Source: Actinoallomurus vinaceus
GTDB lineage: Bacteria > Actinomycetota > Actinomycetes > Streptosporangiales > Streptosporangiaceae
Reading direction: 5' to 3'
Assembly (NCBI RefSeq): GCF_039542055.1
Contig: NZ_BAABHK010000001.1
Span: 930,001-994,000, forward strand
DNA: 64,000 nt
Shown here: piece after piece, positions 42,536 through 50,643 of the stretch
How the letters are laid out: each line of letters opens with the position of its first letter
Position numbering within the stretch: position 1 is the first letter of the stretch
Translations under genes and position numbers: made by a program
Notes under the pieces: generated by a model
What the model was told of the DNA's origin: nothing
Databases searched by the model: none
The model's input: only the letters and a program-made list of their open reading frames with translations

Positions 42536-43150
42536 GTGACCACCAAACTGGAGATCGAGCTGGCCCCGGAGCTTTTCGAGGCCAAGGTCAACGTGCCGCT
42601 GATCCACCAGGTGGTCGTGGCACAGCTGGCCGCCGCTCGTCAGGGCACGCACAAGACCAAGACCCGCGGTGAGGTCTCCGGTGGCGGCAAGAAGCCGTAC
42701 CGGCAGAAGGGCACCGGTCGCGCTCGTCAGGGCTCCACCCGTGCGCCGCAGTTCGCCGGCGGTGGCATCGTCCACGGCCCGCAGCCGCGCTCGTACGAGC
42801 AGAAGACGCCGAAGAAGATGAAGGCGGCCGCGCTGCGCGGCGCGCTGTCGGACCGCGCCCGGTACGGCCGCGTGCACGTGGTGTCGAACCTGATCGAGGG
42901 CGACACGCCGAAGACCAAGACGGCGCTGAGCGCGCTGCGCGGGATCACCGAGTCGGAGAAGGTCCTCCTGGTGCTCGACCGCGAGGACGAGCTCACCTGG
43001 AAGAGCCTGCGCAACGTTCCCGAGGTCCACGTGATCGTCGAGGACCAGCTCAACACCTACGACGTGCTCTGCAGCGACGAGGTGGTGTTCACCGAGGCCG
43101 CGTACCAGGCGTTCGTGAGCCGTGCGAGCGGGAAGGAGAGCGCGAAGTGA
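42536..43150 (+). CDS. rplD: 50S ribosomal protein L4
   Basis: A 204-residue protein with an extended loop lining the exit tunnel (ARQGTHKTKTRGEVSGGGKKPYRQKGTGRARQGS). In E. coli it represses the S10 operon. The GTG directly abuts the rplC stop. Confidence 0.97.
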   Translation: MTTKLEIELAPELFEAKVNVPLIHQVVVAQLAAARQGTHKTKTRGEVSGGGKKPYRQKGTGRARQGSTRAPQFAGGGIVHGPQPRSYEQKTPKKMKAAALRGALSDRARYGRVHVVSNLIEGDTPKTKTALSALRGITESEKVLLVLDREDELTWKSLRNVPEVHVIVEDQLNTYDVLCSDEVVFTEAAYQAFVSRASGKESAK

Positions 43151-43446
43151 AGATCGCCGACCCGCGCGACATCCTCATCGCGCCCGTGATCTCCGAGAAG
43201 AGCTACGGGCTGCTCGATGAGAACAAGTACACGTTCGAGGTCCGCACCGACGCCAACAAGACCCAGATCCGGCAGGCCGTCGAGGCCGTCTTCGGGGTCA
43301 AGGTGACGGGCGTGAACACCATCAACCGGCAGGGCAAGCGCAAGCGCACCCGGTTCGGTTATGGCAAGCGCAAGGACACCAAGCGGGCCATCGTGAGCCT
43401 GGCCGACGGTGAGCGGATCGACATCTTCGGAGGCCCGGTCTCCTGA
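43147..43446 (+). CDS. rplW: 50S ribosomal protein L23
   Basis: A 99-residue protein at the tunnel exit; docking site for trigger factor and SRP. DPRDILIAPVISEKSYGLLDENKYTFEV and the basic loop GKRKRTRFGYGKRKDTKRA are typical. The GTG overlaps the rplD stop by four bases. Confidence 0.97.
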   Translation: MKIADPRDILIAPVISEKSYGLLDENKYTFEVRTDANKTQIRQAVEAVFGVKVTGVNTINRQGKRKRTRFGYGKRKDTKRAIVSLADGERIDIFGGPVS

Positions 43447-43487
43447 CCGGGGCACCGAAGAGACGAAATAAGGGATGAACGAAAAAG

Positions 43488-44321
43488 ATGGGCATCCGTA
43501 AGTACAAGCCGACGACCCCGGGCCGTCGTGGTTCGAGTGTGGCCGACTTCGTCGAGGTCACCCGGACCGAGCCCGAGAAGTCGCTCGTGCGTCCGCTCCC
43601 GAAGAAGGGCGGCCGTAACACGCACGGCCGCATCACCGCCCGGCACCAGGGCGGCGGTCACAAGCGCTCGTACCGCGTCATCGACTTCCGGCGCGCCGAC
43701 AAGGACGGCGTCCCGGCGAAGGTCGCGCACATCGAGTACGACCCGAACCGCACCGCGCGGATCGCGCTGCTGCACTACGCCGACGGGGAGAAGCGCTACA
43801 TTCTCTGCCCGACCGGCGTGAAGCAGGGCGACCGCATCGAGAACGGTCCGGCCGCCGACATCAAGCCGGGCAACTGCCTGCCGCTGCGCAACATCCCGAC
43901 CGGTACGGTCGTGCACGCCATCGAGCTGCGGCCGGGCGGCGGCGCCAAGCTGGCCCGGTCGGCCGGCTCCGGCGCGCAGCTGCTGGCCAAGGAGGGCAAG
44001 TACGCCACGCTGCGCATGCCCTCCGGTGAGATGCGCATGGTCGACGTCCGCTGCCGCGCCACCGTCGGTGAGGTCGGCAACTCGGAGCAGTCGAACATCA
44101 ACTGGGGTAAGGCCGGCCGTATGCGATGGAAGGGCAAGCGCCCGACCGTCCGCGGTGTGGCGATGAACCCGATCGACCACCCGCACGGTGGTGGTGAGGG
44201 CAAGACGTCCGGTGGTCGTCACCCGTCGAGCCCCTGGGGCAAGCCCGAGGGCCGCACCCGTAAGGCGAACAAGCCGTCCGACCGGCTGATCGTCCGTCGT
44301 CGTAGCAAGAAGAAGCGGTAG
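43488..44321 (+). CDS. rplB: 50S ribosomal protein L2
   Basis: A 277-residue protein required for subunit joining and peptide bond formation. GRNTHGRITARHQGGGHKRSYRVIDF and the C-terminal GVAMNPIDHPHGGGEGKT (the conserved His) are present. ATG at 43488 after a short AGGGATGAAC leader. Confidence 0.98.
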   Translation: MGIRKYKPTTPGRRGSSVADFVEVTRTEPEKSLVRPLPKKGGRNTHGRITARHQGGGHKRSYRVIDFRRADKDGVPAKVAHIEYDPNRTARIALLHYADGEKRYILCPTGVKQGDRIENGPAADIKPGNCLPLRNIPTGTVVHAIELRPGGGAKLARSAGSGAQLLAKEGKYATLRMPSGEMRMVDVRCRATVGEVGNSEQSNINWGKAGRMRWKGKRPTVRGVAMNPIDHPHGGGEGKTSGGRHPSSPWGKPEGRTRKANKPSDRLIVRRRSKKKR

Positions 44322-44330
44322 GAGCCCACG

Positions 44331-44612
44331 ATGCCACGTAGCCTTAAGAAGGGCCCTTTCGTGGACGGCCACCTCATGAAGAAGGTGGACGTGCAGAACG
44401 AGAAGGGCACCAAGAACGTCATCAAGACGTGGTCGCGTCGCTCCATGATCGTTCCCGACATGCTCGGGCACACGATCGCCGTGCACGACGGCCGCAAGCA
44501 CGTTCCGGTGTTCGTCACCGAGGCCATGATCGGTCACAAGCTCGGGGAGTTCGCCCCGACGCGGACGTTCAAGGGCCACATCAAGGAAGACCGCCGCAGC
44601 CGCCGAGGCTGA
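44331..44612 (+). CDS. rpsS: 30S ribosomal protein S19
   Basis: A 93-residue 30S head protein contacting S13 and the A-site region. PRSLKKGPFVDGHLMKKV and the C-terminal EFAPTRTFKGHIKEDRRSRRG are standard. Ten bases after rplB. Confidence 0.98.
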   Translation: MPRSLKKGPFVDGHLMKKVDVQNEKGTKNVIKTWSRRSMIVPDMLGHTIAVHDGRKHVPVFVTEAMIGHKLGEFAPTRTFKGHIKEDRRSRRG

Positions 44613-44649
44613 GCGAAACCGCAGAAGGTACGAGAGCGAGGAAACAGCG

Positions 44650-45030
44650 ATGGAAGCCAGGGCCCAGGCGCGGTACGCCCGCGTCACGCCCAGAAAGGCC
44701 CGCCGCGTGGTGGACCTCATCCGTGGCCTGCCGGCCACGGAGGCTCAGGCGGTGCTGCGGTTCGCCCCTCAGGCTGCGAGCGAGCCGGTGTACAAGGTGC
44801 TCTCGAGCGCCATCGCCAACGCCGAGCACAACAACCAGCTCGAGGCCGACACGCTCTGGGTGAGCCGGGCGTGGGTCGATGAGGGACCGACGCTGAAGCG
44901 CTACCAGCCGCGGTCGATGGGGCGCGCGTACCGCATCAACAAGCGGACGAGCCACATCACGGTCGTGGTCGAGTCGCGGCCGGAGGGCGAGAAGTCCAAC
45001 GGTCGTAAGAAGACGAGGAGGACCCGCTAG
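44650..45030 (+). CDS. rplV: 50S ribosomal protein L22
   Basis: A 126-residue protein whose hairpin lines the exit tunnel near the macrolide site. RYARVTPRKARRVVDLIRG and the loop DEGPTLKRYQPRSMGRAYRINKRTSHITV are intact. Its TAG shares the G with the rpsC GTG. Confidence 0.98.
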   Translation: MEARAQARYARVTPRKARRVVDLIRGLPATEAQAVLRFAPQAASEPVYKVLSSAIANAEHNNQLEADTLWVSRAWVDEGPTLKRYQPRSMGRAYRINKRTSHITVVVESRPEGEKSNGRKKTRRTR

Positions 45031-45896
45031 TGGGGCAGAAGATCAACCCGCACGGGTTCCGGTTGGGCATCACCACCGACTTCAAGAGCCGGTGGTACGC
45101 CGACAAGCTGTACAAGGACTACGTCAAGGAAGACGTGGCGATCCGCCGGATGCTGACCCGCGGCATGGACCGCGCCGGCATCTCGAAGGTCGAGATCGAG
45201 CGCACCCGTGACCGCGTCCGCGTCGACATTCACACCGCCCGTCCCGGCATCGTCATCGGCCGGCGGGGCGCGGAGGCCGACCGTATCCGCGGCGACCTCG
45301 AGAAGCTGACCGGCAAGCAGGTCCAGCTGAACATCCTCGAGGTCAAGAACCCGGAGGTCGACGCGCAGCTCGTCGCCCAGGGCGTCGCCGAGCAGCTGTC
45401 CAGCCGGGTCGCGTTCCGCCGTGCGATGCGTAAGGCCATCCAGAGCGCCATGAAGAGCGGCGCGAAGGGCATCAAGGTCCAGTGCGGCGGCCGCCTCGGC
45501 GGCGCCGAGATGTCGCGCTCGGAGTTCTACCGCGAGGGCCAGGTGCCCCTGCACACGCTCCGCGCGGACATCGACTACGGCTTCTACGAGGCCCGGACCA
45601 CCTTCGGCCGGATCGGCGTGAAGGTCTGGATCTACAAGGGCGAGGCGCCGACGAGCCGCGCCGAGCGCGAGGCGCAGCAGGCCAAGGAGCGGGCCGCCGG
45701 TGGCGGTCGCCGCGAGCGGCCGCAGCGTCGTGGCGGCGGTGGCGGTGGCGGCGGTGGCCGTCGTGGCGAGCGTGGTGGCGACCGCGGTGGTGACCGCGGC
45801 GGTCGGCAGCAGCAGCAGCCGGCGAGCGCGCCCACCGGCGCCGAGCAGCAGTCCAACGAGGCGGCCACTCCGTCCAGCACGGGTGAGGGGAGCTGA
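45030..45896 (+). CDS. rpsC: 30S ribosomal protein S3 with Gly/Arg-rich tail
   Basis: A 288-residue protein of the mRNA entry tunnel. A KH domain (GIVIGRRGAEADRIRGDL) and the C-terminal S3 domain end at about residue 212 (GRIGVKVWIYKGE). The remaining about 75 residues are a disordered tail with a nine-Gly run and RGG-type repeats (GERGGDRGGDRGGRQQQQ). Tails occur in actinobacterial S3; this one is longer and more Gly-rich than the core needs. GTG overlaps rplV by one base. Confidence 0.97.
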   Translation: MGQKINPHGFRLGITTDFKSRWYADKLYKDYVKEDVAIRRMLTRGMDRAGISKVEIERTRDRVRVDIHTARPGIVIGRRGAEADRIRGDLEKLTGKQVQLNILEVKNPEVDAQLVAQGVAEQLSSRVAFRRAMRKAIQSAMKSGAKGIKVQCGGRLGGAEMSRSEFYREGQVPLHTLRADIDYGFYEARTTFGRIGVKVWIYKGEAPTSRAEREAQQAKERAAGGGRRERPQRRGGGGGGGGGRRGERGGDRGGDRGGRQQQQPASAPTGAEQQSNEAATPSSTGEGS

Positions 45897-45903
45897 ATTA
45901 CCA

Positions 45904-46323
45904 ATGCTGATCCCTCGCAGGGTCAAGCACCGCAAGCAGCACCACCCGAAGCGGCGTGGGATGGCTAAGGGCGGCACGAAGGTCACCTTCGGCGAGTACG
46001 GCATTCAGGCCGTCGAAGGCGCCTACGTGACCAACCGGCAGATCGAGGCCGCTCGTATCGCCATGACCCGGCACATCAAGCGTGGCGGCAAGGTGTGGAT
46101 CAACATCTACCCCGACCGCCCGCTGACCAAGAAGCCGGCCGAGACCCGGATGGGTTCCGGTAAGGGCTCGCCGGAGTGGTGGATCGCCAACGTCAAGCCG
46201 GGGCGCGTGATGTTCGAGCTGGCCGGTGTGCCCGAGCCCCTGGCTCGTGAGGCGCTCCGCCGCGCGATGCACAAGCTCCCGATGAAGTGCAAGTTCGTGA
46301 AGCGTGAAGTGGGTGAGGCGTGA
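45904..46323 (+). CDS. rplP: 50S ribosomal protein L16
   Basis: A 139-residue protein near the A-site tRNA elbow. MLIPRRVKHRKQHHPKRRGMAKGGTKV and KPAETRMGSGKGSPEWWIANVKPGR are the family blocks. ATG at 45904, seven bases after rpsC; the stop overlaps rpmC. Confidence 0.98.
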   Translation: MLIPRRVKHRKQHHPKRRGMAKGGTKVTFGEYGIQAVEGAYVTNRQIEAARIAMTRHIKRGGKVWINIYPDRPLTKKPAETRMGSGKGSPEWWIANVKPGRVMFELAGVPEPLAREALRRAMHKLPMKCKFVKREVGEA

Positions 46324-46571
46324 TGGCCAAGGGCCTTACCGCTGACGATCTGCGGACCCAGCCCGAGGCTGAGCTCGTCACCAAGCTCAAGGAGGCGAAG
46401 GAGGAGCTGTTCAACCTCCGCTTCCAGGCGGCGACGGGCCAGCTCGAGACTCACGGACGGCTTCGGGAAGTGAAGCGGGAGATCGCCCGCATCTACACCG
46501 TGATGCGGGAGCGTGAGCTCGGCATCGTCGAGTTCGCCGAGGAGCCCGTGGAGGAGTCCACCGATGAGTGA
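46323..46571 (+). CDS. rpmC: 50S ribosomal protein L29
   Basis: An 82-residue helical protein at the tunnel exit. LTADDLRTQPEAELVTKLKEAKEELFNLRFQAATGQL is the core; the C-terminus has an acidic extension of about 12 residues. ATG at 46323 overlaps the rplP stop (TGATG); a GTG three bases earlier is possible. Confidence 0.96.
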   Translation: MAKGLTADDLRTQPEAELVTKLKEAKEELFNLRFQAATGQLETHGRLREVKREIARIYTVMRERELGIVEFAEEPVEESTDE

Positions 46572-46836
46572 GCAGAACACCGAGACGCGGAACTACCGCA
46601 AGATCCGTGAGGGTCTCGTGGTCAGCGACAAGATGGACAAGACCGTCGTCGTCGCCGTCGAGGACCGCGTCAAGCACCCGCTGTACGGCAAGATCATTCG
46701 CCGTACGACGAAGTACAAGGCGCACGACGAGGCCAACGCCTGTGGCGTCGGCGACCGGGTTCGTCTCATGGAGACCCGCCCGATGTCCGCCACCAAGCGG
46801 TGGCGCGTCGTGGAGATCCTTGAGAAGGCCAAGTAA
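46564..46836 (+). CDS. rpsQ: 30S ribosomal protein S17
   Basis: A 90-residue OB-fold protein binding 16S helices 7 and 11. EGLVVSDKMDKTVVVAVEDRVKHPLYGKI is the signature. The ATG at 46564 overlaps the end of rpmC by eight bases and gives MSEQNTETRNYR. Confidence 0.97.
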   Translation: MSEQNTETRNYRKIREGLVVSDKMDKTVVVAVEDRVKHPLYGKIIRRTTKYKAHDEANACGVGDRVRLMETRPMSATKRWRVVEILEKAK

Positions 46837-46915
46837 CTGGCAGTCGCCGCCAAGCGGCTGAGGATCGAATCCGCCAGGCTCATAACGAGAACCGGCGTGA
46901 AATACAGGAGTAGAC

Positions 46916-47284
46916 GTGATCCAGCAGGAGTCGCGACTCAAGGTCGCCGACAACACGGGTGCCAAGGAGATTCTGTGCATCCGCGTTCTCGGCGGCTCGG
47001 GTCGGCGCTATGCGGGCATCGGTGACATCATCGTCGCCACCGTGAAGGACGCCCTTCCCGGTGCCGGCGTCAAGAAGGGTGATGTCGTTAAGGCCGTCGT
47101 CGTACGCACCCGCAAGGAGCGGGGCCGTCCCGACGGCTCCTACATCCGCTTCGACGAGAACGCGGCCGTCCTGATCAAGGACGGCGGCGACCCGCGCGGC
47201 ACGCGCATCTTCGGCCCGGTCGGCCGGGAGCTGCGTGAGAAGCGGTTCATGCGCATCATCTCGCTGGCGCCGGAGGTGCTGTGA
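46916..47284 (+). CDS. rplN: 50S ribosomal protein L14
   Basis: A 122-residue interface protein at the translation-factor site. IQQESRLKVADNTGAKEILCIRVLGGS and the block RPDGSYIRFDENAAVLI are standard. GTG at 46916; 79-bp gap before it, and its stop overlaps rplX. Confidence 0.98.
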   Translation: MIQQESRLKVADNTGAKEILCIRVLGGSGRRYAGIGDIIVATVKDALPGAGVKKGDVVKAVVVRTRKERGRPDGSYIRFDENAAVLIKDGGDPRGTRIFGPVGRELREKRFMRIISLAPEVL

Positions 47285-47598
47285 TGAAGATCAAGAAGGG
47301 CGACGAGGTCGTCGTCATCGCCGGCAAGGACAAGGGTGCGACCGGGAAGGTCATCCTGGCCGACCCCAAGCGCGAGCGCGTGGTCGTCGAGGGCGTGAAC
47401 ATGGTGAAGCGCCACTCCAAGGAGACCAACTCGGGCCCGCGTGGCGCCAAGGAAGGCGGGGTCGTCACCAAGGAGGGGCCGATCGACGTCAGCAACGTGA
47501 TGTTGCTGGAGAACGGCAAGCGCACTCGCGTCGGCTACCGCATCAACGAAGACGGCACGAAGGTCCGTATCTCGCGCCGTACCGGTAAGGAAATCTGA
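47284..47598 (+). CDS. rplX: 50S ribosomal protein L24
   Basis: A 104-residue early assembly protein with an N-terminal KOW motif (IKKGDEVVVIAGKDKGATGKV). ATG at 47284 overlaps the rplN stop; GTG at 47281 is an alternative. Stop overlaps rplE (TGATG). Confidence 0.97.
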   Translation: MKIKKGDEVVVIAGKDKGATGKVILADPKRERVVVEGVNMVKRHSKETNSGPRGAKEGGVVTKEGPIDVSNVMLLENGKRTRVGYRINEDGTKVRISRRTGKEI

Positions 47599-48173
47599 TG
47601 ACCGCCGACACGACTACGCAAGAGACCCCGCAGCCGCGGCTCAAGCTGCGCTACCGCGAGGAGATCGCGAAGGCGCTGAAGGAAGAGTTCGGCTACGCCA
47701 ACGTCATGCAGATCCCGGGCGTGACCAAGGTCAAGGTCAACATGGGCGTCGGTGACGCCGCCCGCGACTCGAAGCTCATCGAGGGCGCGGTGCGCGACCT
47801 GACGACCATCACGGGCCAGAAGCCCGCGGTCGCCCACGCGAAGAAGTCCATCGCGCAGTTCAAGCTGCGCGAGGGCATGCCGATCGGCGCCCACGTGACG
47901 CTGCGCGGCGACCGCATGTGGGAGTTCCTCGACCGGCTGCTCTCGCTGGCGCTGCCCCGGATCCGTGACTTCCGCGGCCTGTCGCCGAAGCACTTCGACG
48001 GCAACGGCAACTACACGTTCGGGCTCACCGAGCAGGTGATGTTCCACGAGATCGACCCCGACAAGGTCGACCGCCAGCGCGGCATGGACATCACGATCGT
48101 CACCACCGCGAAGACCGACGACGAGGGCCGGGCGCTCCTGCGAGCCCTGGGCTTCCCGTTCAAGGAGAACTGA
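47598..48173 (+). CDS. rplE: 50S ribosomal protein L5
   Basis: A 191-residue 5S rRNA-binding protein of the central protuberance. Family blocks: VMQIPGVTKVKVNMGVGDAARDSK and GLTEQVMFHEIDPDKVD. A nine-residue TQETPQPR-type N-terminal extension precedes LKLRYREEIAKAL. Confidence 0.98.
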   Translation: MTADTTTQETPQPRLKLRYREEIAKALKEEFGYANVMQIPGVTKVKVNMGVGDAARDSKLIEGAVRDLTTITGQKPAVAHAKKSIAQFKLREGMPIGAHVTLRGDRMWEFLDRLLSLALPRIRDFRGLSPKHFDGNGNYTFGLTEQVMFHEIDPDKVDRQRGMDITIVTTAKTDDEGRALLRALGFPFKEN

Positions 48174-48174
48174 G

Positions 48175-48360
48175 ATGGCGAAGAAGGCTCTGATCGCCAA
48201 GGCGAACCGGAAGCCCAAGCACGCCGTGCGCGCCTACACTCGGTGCTCGCGGTGCGGGCGTCCGCGTGCCGTCTTCCGCAAGTTCGGCCTGTGCCGGATC
48301 TGCTTCCGGGAGATGGCGCACCGCGGCGAGCTGCCCGGCATCACCAAGTCCAGCTGGTAA
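48175..48360 (+). CDS. rpsN: 30S ribosomal protein S14, zinc type (S14 type Z)
   Basis: A 61-residue protein with CSRCGRPR and CRICFREMAHRGELPGITKSSW, the two CxxC pairs that hold zinc. This is the short, primary, zinc-dependent S14. One base after rplE. Confidence 0.97.
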   Translation: MAKKALIAKANRKPKHAVRAYTRCSRCGRPRAVFRKFGLCRICFREMAHRGELPGITKSSW

Positions 48361-48467
48361 CAACCGGCTTCTCGATAATGACCGACCGGGCGCCTGGACA
48401 AAGGCGCCCACGACCGCGTCGTAGGTCCAGCAGTTACGGAAACCGCGGCGAGGAGGGCCAGTAGGCC

Positions 48468-48866
48468 ATGACGATGACCGACCCGATCGCAGACATGTTG
48501 ACGCGTCTGCGGAACGCGAATTCGGCATACCACGACACCGTGGGCATGCCGTACTCGAAGATCAAGGCGCACATCGCCGAGATCCTCCAGCAGGAGGGTT
48601 ACATCTCGGGATGGAGCGTCGAGGACGCCGAGGTCGGCAAGAAGCTCGTAGTCGACCTCAAGTTCGGTCCGAGCCGGGAGCGCTCGATCGCCGGACTCAA
48701 GCGGGTGTCCAAGCCGGGCCTGCGGGTCTACGCGAAGAAGGACAACCTGCCGAAGGTCCTCGGTGGTCTCGGCGTCGCGATCATCTCGACGTCCTCCGGC
48801 CTCATGACCGACAAGCAGGCCGGCAAGCACGGCGTGGGCGGGGAAGTCCTCGCCTACGTCTGGTGA
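48468..48866 (+). CDS. rpsH: 30S ribosomal protein S8
   Basis: A 132-residue central-domain assembly protein and, in E. coli, repressor of the spc operon. DPIADMLTRLRNANSAYHDTV and the C-terminal STSSGLMTDKQAGKHGVGGEVLAYVW are standard. A 107-bp gap with an 8-bp hairpin (48388-48409) separates it from rpsN. Confidence 0.98.
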   Translation: MTMTDPIADMLTRLRNANSAYHDTVGMPYSKIKAHIAEILQQEGYISGWSVEDAEVGKKLVVDLKFGPSRERSIAGLKRVSKPGLRVYAKKDNLPKVLGGLGVAIISTSSGLMTDKQAGKHGVGGEVLAYVW

Positions 48867-48882
48867 GGGGAGGGACACAAGC

Positions 48883-49419
48883 ATGTCGCGCATTGGACGT
48901 CTGCCCATTCCCGTCCCCAGCGGCGTCGACGTCAAGGTCGATGGCCAGGAGGTCACGGTCAAGGGCCCCAAGGGCGAGCTGAAGCACACGGTGGCCCGGC
49001 CGATCGACGTCGTCCAGGAGGACGGCGAGATCAAGGTCGGCCGCCCCAGCGATGAGGGTCCGATCCGTGCGCTGCACGGGCTCACCCGGTCGCTGATCAA
49101 CAACATGGTCATCGGCGTGACGCAGGGCTACAGCAAGACGATGGAGATCGTCGGCGTCGGCTACCGCGTTCAGGCCAAGGGCAGCAACCTCGAGTTCTCG
49201 CTCGGCTTCAGCCACTCGATCACGGTCGAGCCCCCGGCGGGCATCACCTTCCGTGTCGAGCGGCCGACCCAGTTCGTGGTCGAGGGCATCGACAAGCAGA
49301 AGGTCGGCGAGGTCGCCGCGAACATCCGCAAGCTGCGCAAGCCCGACCCGTACAAGGGCAAGGGCGTGCGGTACCAGGGTGAGCAGATCCGCCGCAAGGT
49401 CGGAAAGGCTGGTAAGTAG
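48883..49419 (+). CDS. rplF: 50S ribosomal protein L6
   Basis: A 178-residue protein near the sarcin-ricin loop. SRIGRLPIPVPSGVDVKV starts the first fold; the C-terminal RKPDPYKGKGVRYQGEQIRRKVGKAGK is the signature of the second. GGGGAGGG precedes the ATG. Confidence 0.98.
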   Translation: MSRIGRLPIPVPSGVDVKVDGQEVTVKGPKGELKHTVARPIDVVQEDGEIKVGRPSDEGPIRALHGLTRSLINNMVIGVTQGYSKTMEIVGVGYRVQAKGSNLEFSLGFSHSITVEPPAGITFRVERPTQFVVEGIDKQKVGEVAANIRKLRKPDPYKGKGVRYQGEQIRRKVGKAGK

Positions 49420-49421
49420 AC

Positions 49422-49808
49422 ATGGCTGCGAGCAAGACTCAGGTCCGTTCGCGGACCGCTTCGCGCGCCGCGTCGCGGACCCGCCGGCACCTGCGCGTCC
49501 GCAAGAAGGTCCAGGGCACGCCGCAGCGGCCGCGCCTGGTCGTGACGCGTTCGACCAAGCACATGTTCGCGCAGATCATCGACGACCTGGCCGGTCACAC
49601 GCTGGCGTCGGCGTCCACGCTGGACGACACGCTCCGTACGGCCGAGGGCGACAAGACCGCCAAGGCGCGCAAGGTCGGCGAGCTCCTCGCCGAGCGGGCG
49701 CGCGAGGCGGGCATCAGCGCGGTGGTCTTCGACCGCGCCGGGCACCGCTACCACGGCCGCATCGCGGCCCTGGCCGACGGCGCCCGAGAGGGCGGGCTGG
49801 AGTTCTGA
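49422..49808 (+). CDS. rplR: 50S ribosomal protein L18
   Basis: A 128-residue 5S rRNA-binding protein. RRHLRVRKKVQGTPQRPRLVV and FDRAGHRYHGRIAALADGAREGGLEF are typical. Two bases after rplF; its stop overlaps a 15-codon mini-ORF. Confidence 0.97.
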   Translation: MAASKTQVRSRTASRAASRTRRHLRVRKKVQGTPQRPRLVVTRSTKHMFAQIIDDLAGHTLASASTLDDTLRTAEGDKTAKARKVGELLAERAREAGISAVVFDRAGHRYHGRIAALADGAREGGLEF

Positions 49809-49855
49809 TGGCCCGCGTATCGCACCTGATGACGCACGAGAAGAGGAACCACTAA
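49808..49855 (+). CDS. 15-residue mini-ORF coupled between rplR and rpsE
   Basis: The ATG overlaps the rplR stop (TGATG, 49806-49810) and its TAA overlaps the rpsE ATG (TAATG, 49853-49857). It reads MARVSHLMTHEKRNH. The exact fit between two coupled genes suggests it is translated, at least as a relay for ribosomes; its end carries the ribosome site of rpsE (GAGAAGAGG). No family recognised. Confidence 0.45.
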   Translation: MARVSHLMTHEKRNH

Positions 49856-50463
49856 TGGCAGCACCACGTCGTGGCGGCGGCGAGCGGCGCGACCGGCGTG
49901 ATGACCGCCGCGGTGGCGCCGACAAGGGACAGTCGTACATCGAGCGCGTCGTAGCGATCAACCGGGTCGCCAAGGTCGTCAAGGGCGGCCGGCGCTTCAG
50001 CTTCACGGCGCTCGTCGTCGTGGGCGACGGCAACGGCACCGTGGGGGTCGGTTACGGCAAGGCCAAGGAGGTGCCCGCGGCGATCGCCAAGGGCGTCGAG
50101 GAGGCCAAGAAGCACTTCTTCAAGGTGCCGCGGATCCAGGGCACCATCCCGCACACCAGCCAGGGTGAGGAGGCCGCGGGCGTCGTCATGCTCAAGCCGG
50201 CCAGCCCCGGTACCGGTGTGATCGCGGGTGGCCCGGTGCGCGCGGTGCTGGAGTGCGCGGGCATCCACGACGTCCTGTCGAAGTCGCTGGGCTCGTCCAA
50301 CGCGATCAACATCGTGCACGCGACGGTCGCGGCCCTCAAGCAGCTCAACCGGCCCGAGGAGATCGCGGCCAAGCGTGGGCTGCCGATCGAGGACGTCGCT
50401 CCGGCCGCGATGCTCCGTGCCCGCGCCGCGGGCAGCGAGCCCCGGCAGGAGGCGGCATCGTGA
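49855..50463 (+). CDS. rpsE: 30S ribosomal protein S5
   Basis: A 202-residue fidelity protein of the mRNA entry site. A charged N-terminal extension (PRRGGGERRDRRDDRRGG) precedes YIERVVAINRVAKVVKGGRRFSFTALVVVGDG; the C-terminal block has GTGVIAGGPVRAVLECAGIHDVLSKSLGSSN. The ATG overlaps the mini-ORF stop. Confidence 0.97.
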   Translation: MAAPRRGGGERRDRRDDRRGGADKGQSYIERVVAINRVAKVVKGGRRFSFTALVVVGDGNGTVGVGYGKAKEVPAAIAKGVEEAKKHFFKVPRIQGTIPHTSQGEEAAGVVMLKPASPGTGVIAGGPVRAVLECAGIHDVLSKSLGSSNAINIVHATVAALKQLNRPEEIAAKRGLPIEDVAPAAMLRARAAGSEPRQEAAS

Positions 50464-50642
50464 GCAACCTGAAGATCACGCAGGTGAAGTCGCAGATCGG
50501 TGGCAAGCAGAACCAGCGTGACACCCTGCGAACGCTCGGGCTCAAGCGGATCGGCCACAGCGTCGTCCGTGAGGACCGCCCCGAGGTGGTCGGGATGATC
50601 AACACGGTTCGCCACCTCGTGACCGTCGAGGAGGTCGACTGA
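50460..50642 (+). CDS. rpmD: 50S ribosomal protein L30
   Basis: A 60-residue protein: LKITQVKSQIGGKQNQRDTLRTLGLKRIGHSVV. The GTG at 50460 overlaps the rpsE stop by four bases; the longer open frame upstream is inside rpsE. Confidence 0.97.
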   Translation: MSNLKITQVKSQIGGKQNQRDTLRTLGLKRIGHSVVREDRPEVVGMINTVRHLVTVEEVD

Positions 50643-50643
50643 C

